From contig NZ_CGBP01000038.1 in NCBI RefSeq assembly GCF_001053095.1, positions 1 through 36,445 of the forward strand: 36,445 bases of DNA, written 5' to 3'. The notes under the pieces are model-generated. The model was not told the origin of the DNA. It ran no database searches and saw only the letters and a program-made list of their open reading frames with translations. The position numbers and the translations under genes are program-made. The DNA comes from Yersinia similis. Its GTDB lineage: Bacteria > Pseudomonadota > Gammaproteobacteria > Enterobacterales > Enterobacteriaceae. Shown one piece after another: positions 35,901-36,445 of this stretch (positions are counted from its first letter, which is position 1; every line of letters starts with the position of its first letter).

Positions 35901-36406
35901 ACGTACAACTTTGTGCTGCGCCATTGGTTGAGGGAACGTTGGCGGAACAGGCTGAGCAGCACATGGGCATGGCATCCGCTGCCATTTTCGGCGCACATGG
36001 AATGCTGATTGATGACGAAGAGTTACATCAGGCCATGGCTGCACGTATTGAACACCAACGAGTTTGTGCGGAATCAGCATTACAGGATGAGTTGCTAGCA
36101 ATGGTGGCTGACTATCAGGCGCTGGATGACGAATATTTACAGGTTCGTGAACTGGATATCCGCGATATTCTTAACCGGACATTAGGCCATCTGACCGGGC
36201 TACCGCCAGTACCGCTCTCACTGAACAGTAAGGTTTTGCTGCTGGCCGAGGAGTTACTTCCTTCACAAATGGTAGGACTGGATCGCCAGCAGATAAAAGG
36301 TATCTGTTTAAGCAAAGGGCATATTCTTTCTCACAGCGCTATGTTGGCCGAAGCGCTGGATATTCCGATGATGCTCAATGTGATCGGCTGCCTGGAAGCT
36401 AAATAA
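35901..36406 (+). pseudogene. Fragment of a DhaM / PTS Enzyme I-like N-domain
   Basis: The frame open from 35852 has its first ~16 residues inside repeat copy D. From about 35930 it turns into a clear EI-N-type domain: 'AAIFGAHGMLIDDEELHQAMAARI', 'DDEYLQVRELDIRDILNRTLGHLTG' and 'VLLLAEELLPSQMVGLDRQQIKGICLSKGHILSHSAMLAEALDIP'. The last part keeps the phospho-His position (LSHSA) and resembles the carboxyl end of DhaM more than full Enzyme I. The EIIA and HPr parts of DhaM, or the PEP-binding half of Enzyme I, are absent. The stop at 36406 follows 'GCLEAK'. A start at ATG 35963 is possible but would give only a partial domain. I read it as a relic cut by the repeat; a product could still be made. 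Confidence 0.65.
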
Positions 36407-36445
36407 CTGCGCCGAATAGTAGATCACTGAGGGAACTCAATCCGG

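Overview
The window reads as chromosomal DNA of an enterobacterium, most likely Yersinia of the pseudotuberculosis/pestis group. The reasons are a complete lsr (AI-2) locus in the enteric layout, a waaQ-waaL pair, a tctDE/tctCBA locus, yjgN- and yjjA-type genes, and Yersinia-like dispersed intergenic repeats. The conserved family COG4913, to which the large ATPase here belongs, is to my memory named after a Y. pestis protein (YPO0396). The species is inferred from gene content, not proven.

Layout: (1) 1-266, the start of a leftward XRE-type regulator cut by the window edge. (2) 626-7324, a tight four-gene operon, jetABCD, a complete Wadjet (MksFEBG/EptABCD-like) SMC anti-plasmid system with intact Walker and Toprim motifs. 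(3) 7470-9720, a leftward M48 membrane metalloprotease and a YjgN/DUF898 membrane protein. (4) 10371-11796, an unrecognised 185-residue gene and a secreted YjjA/DUF2501 protein. (5) 11951-17123, a tripartite tricarboxylate transporter, tctCBA, divergent from its two-component system, tctDE. (6) 17403-17833, a tiny translationally coupled ORF pair. (7) 18017-27057, the AI-2 uptake and processing locus: lsrACDBFG leftward, lsrR and lsrK rightward. (8) 27406-29879, an LPS core heptosyltransferase (waaQ-like) and an O-antigen ligase (waaL). (9) 30480-34933, a small LapA-domain protein and an RND efflux pair. (10) 34934-36445, a scrap of an IS3-type element, a rhodanese, and a DhaM/Enzyme I-like fragment fused to a repeat.

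How the genes work together: JetABC should form a DNA-loop-extruding SMC complex that presents small circular DNA to the JetD nuclease. LsrB-LsrCD-LsrA import AI-2, LsrK phosphorylates it, phospho-AI-2 releases the LsrR repressor, and LsrG and LsrF degrade the signal. Two matching inverted repeats and a CRP-like site lie between lsrA and lsrR. TctE and TctD should sense tricarboxylates and switch on TctCBA; an 11-bp direct repeat just upstream of tctD is a candidate TctD site.

The most system-like content is the Wadjet operon, which is already a described family. The less explained items are the 29-codon/114-codon coupled pair, the 185-residue orphan, the M48-YjgN pair, the 21-bp tandem repeat in the lsrC tail, the repeat-fused DhaM fragment, and several operator-like palindromes. 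I found no tRNA, rRNA or CRISPR array.
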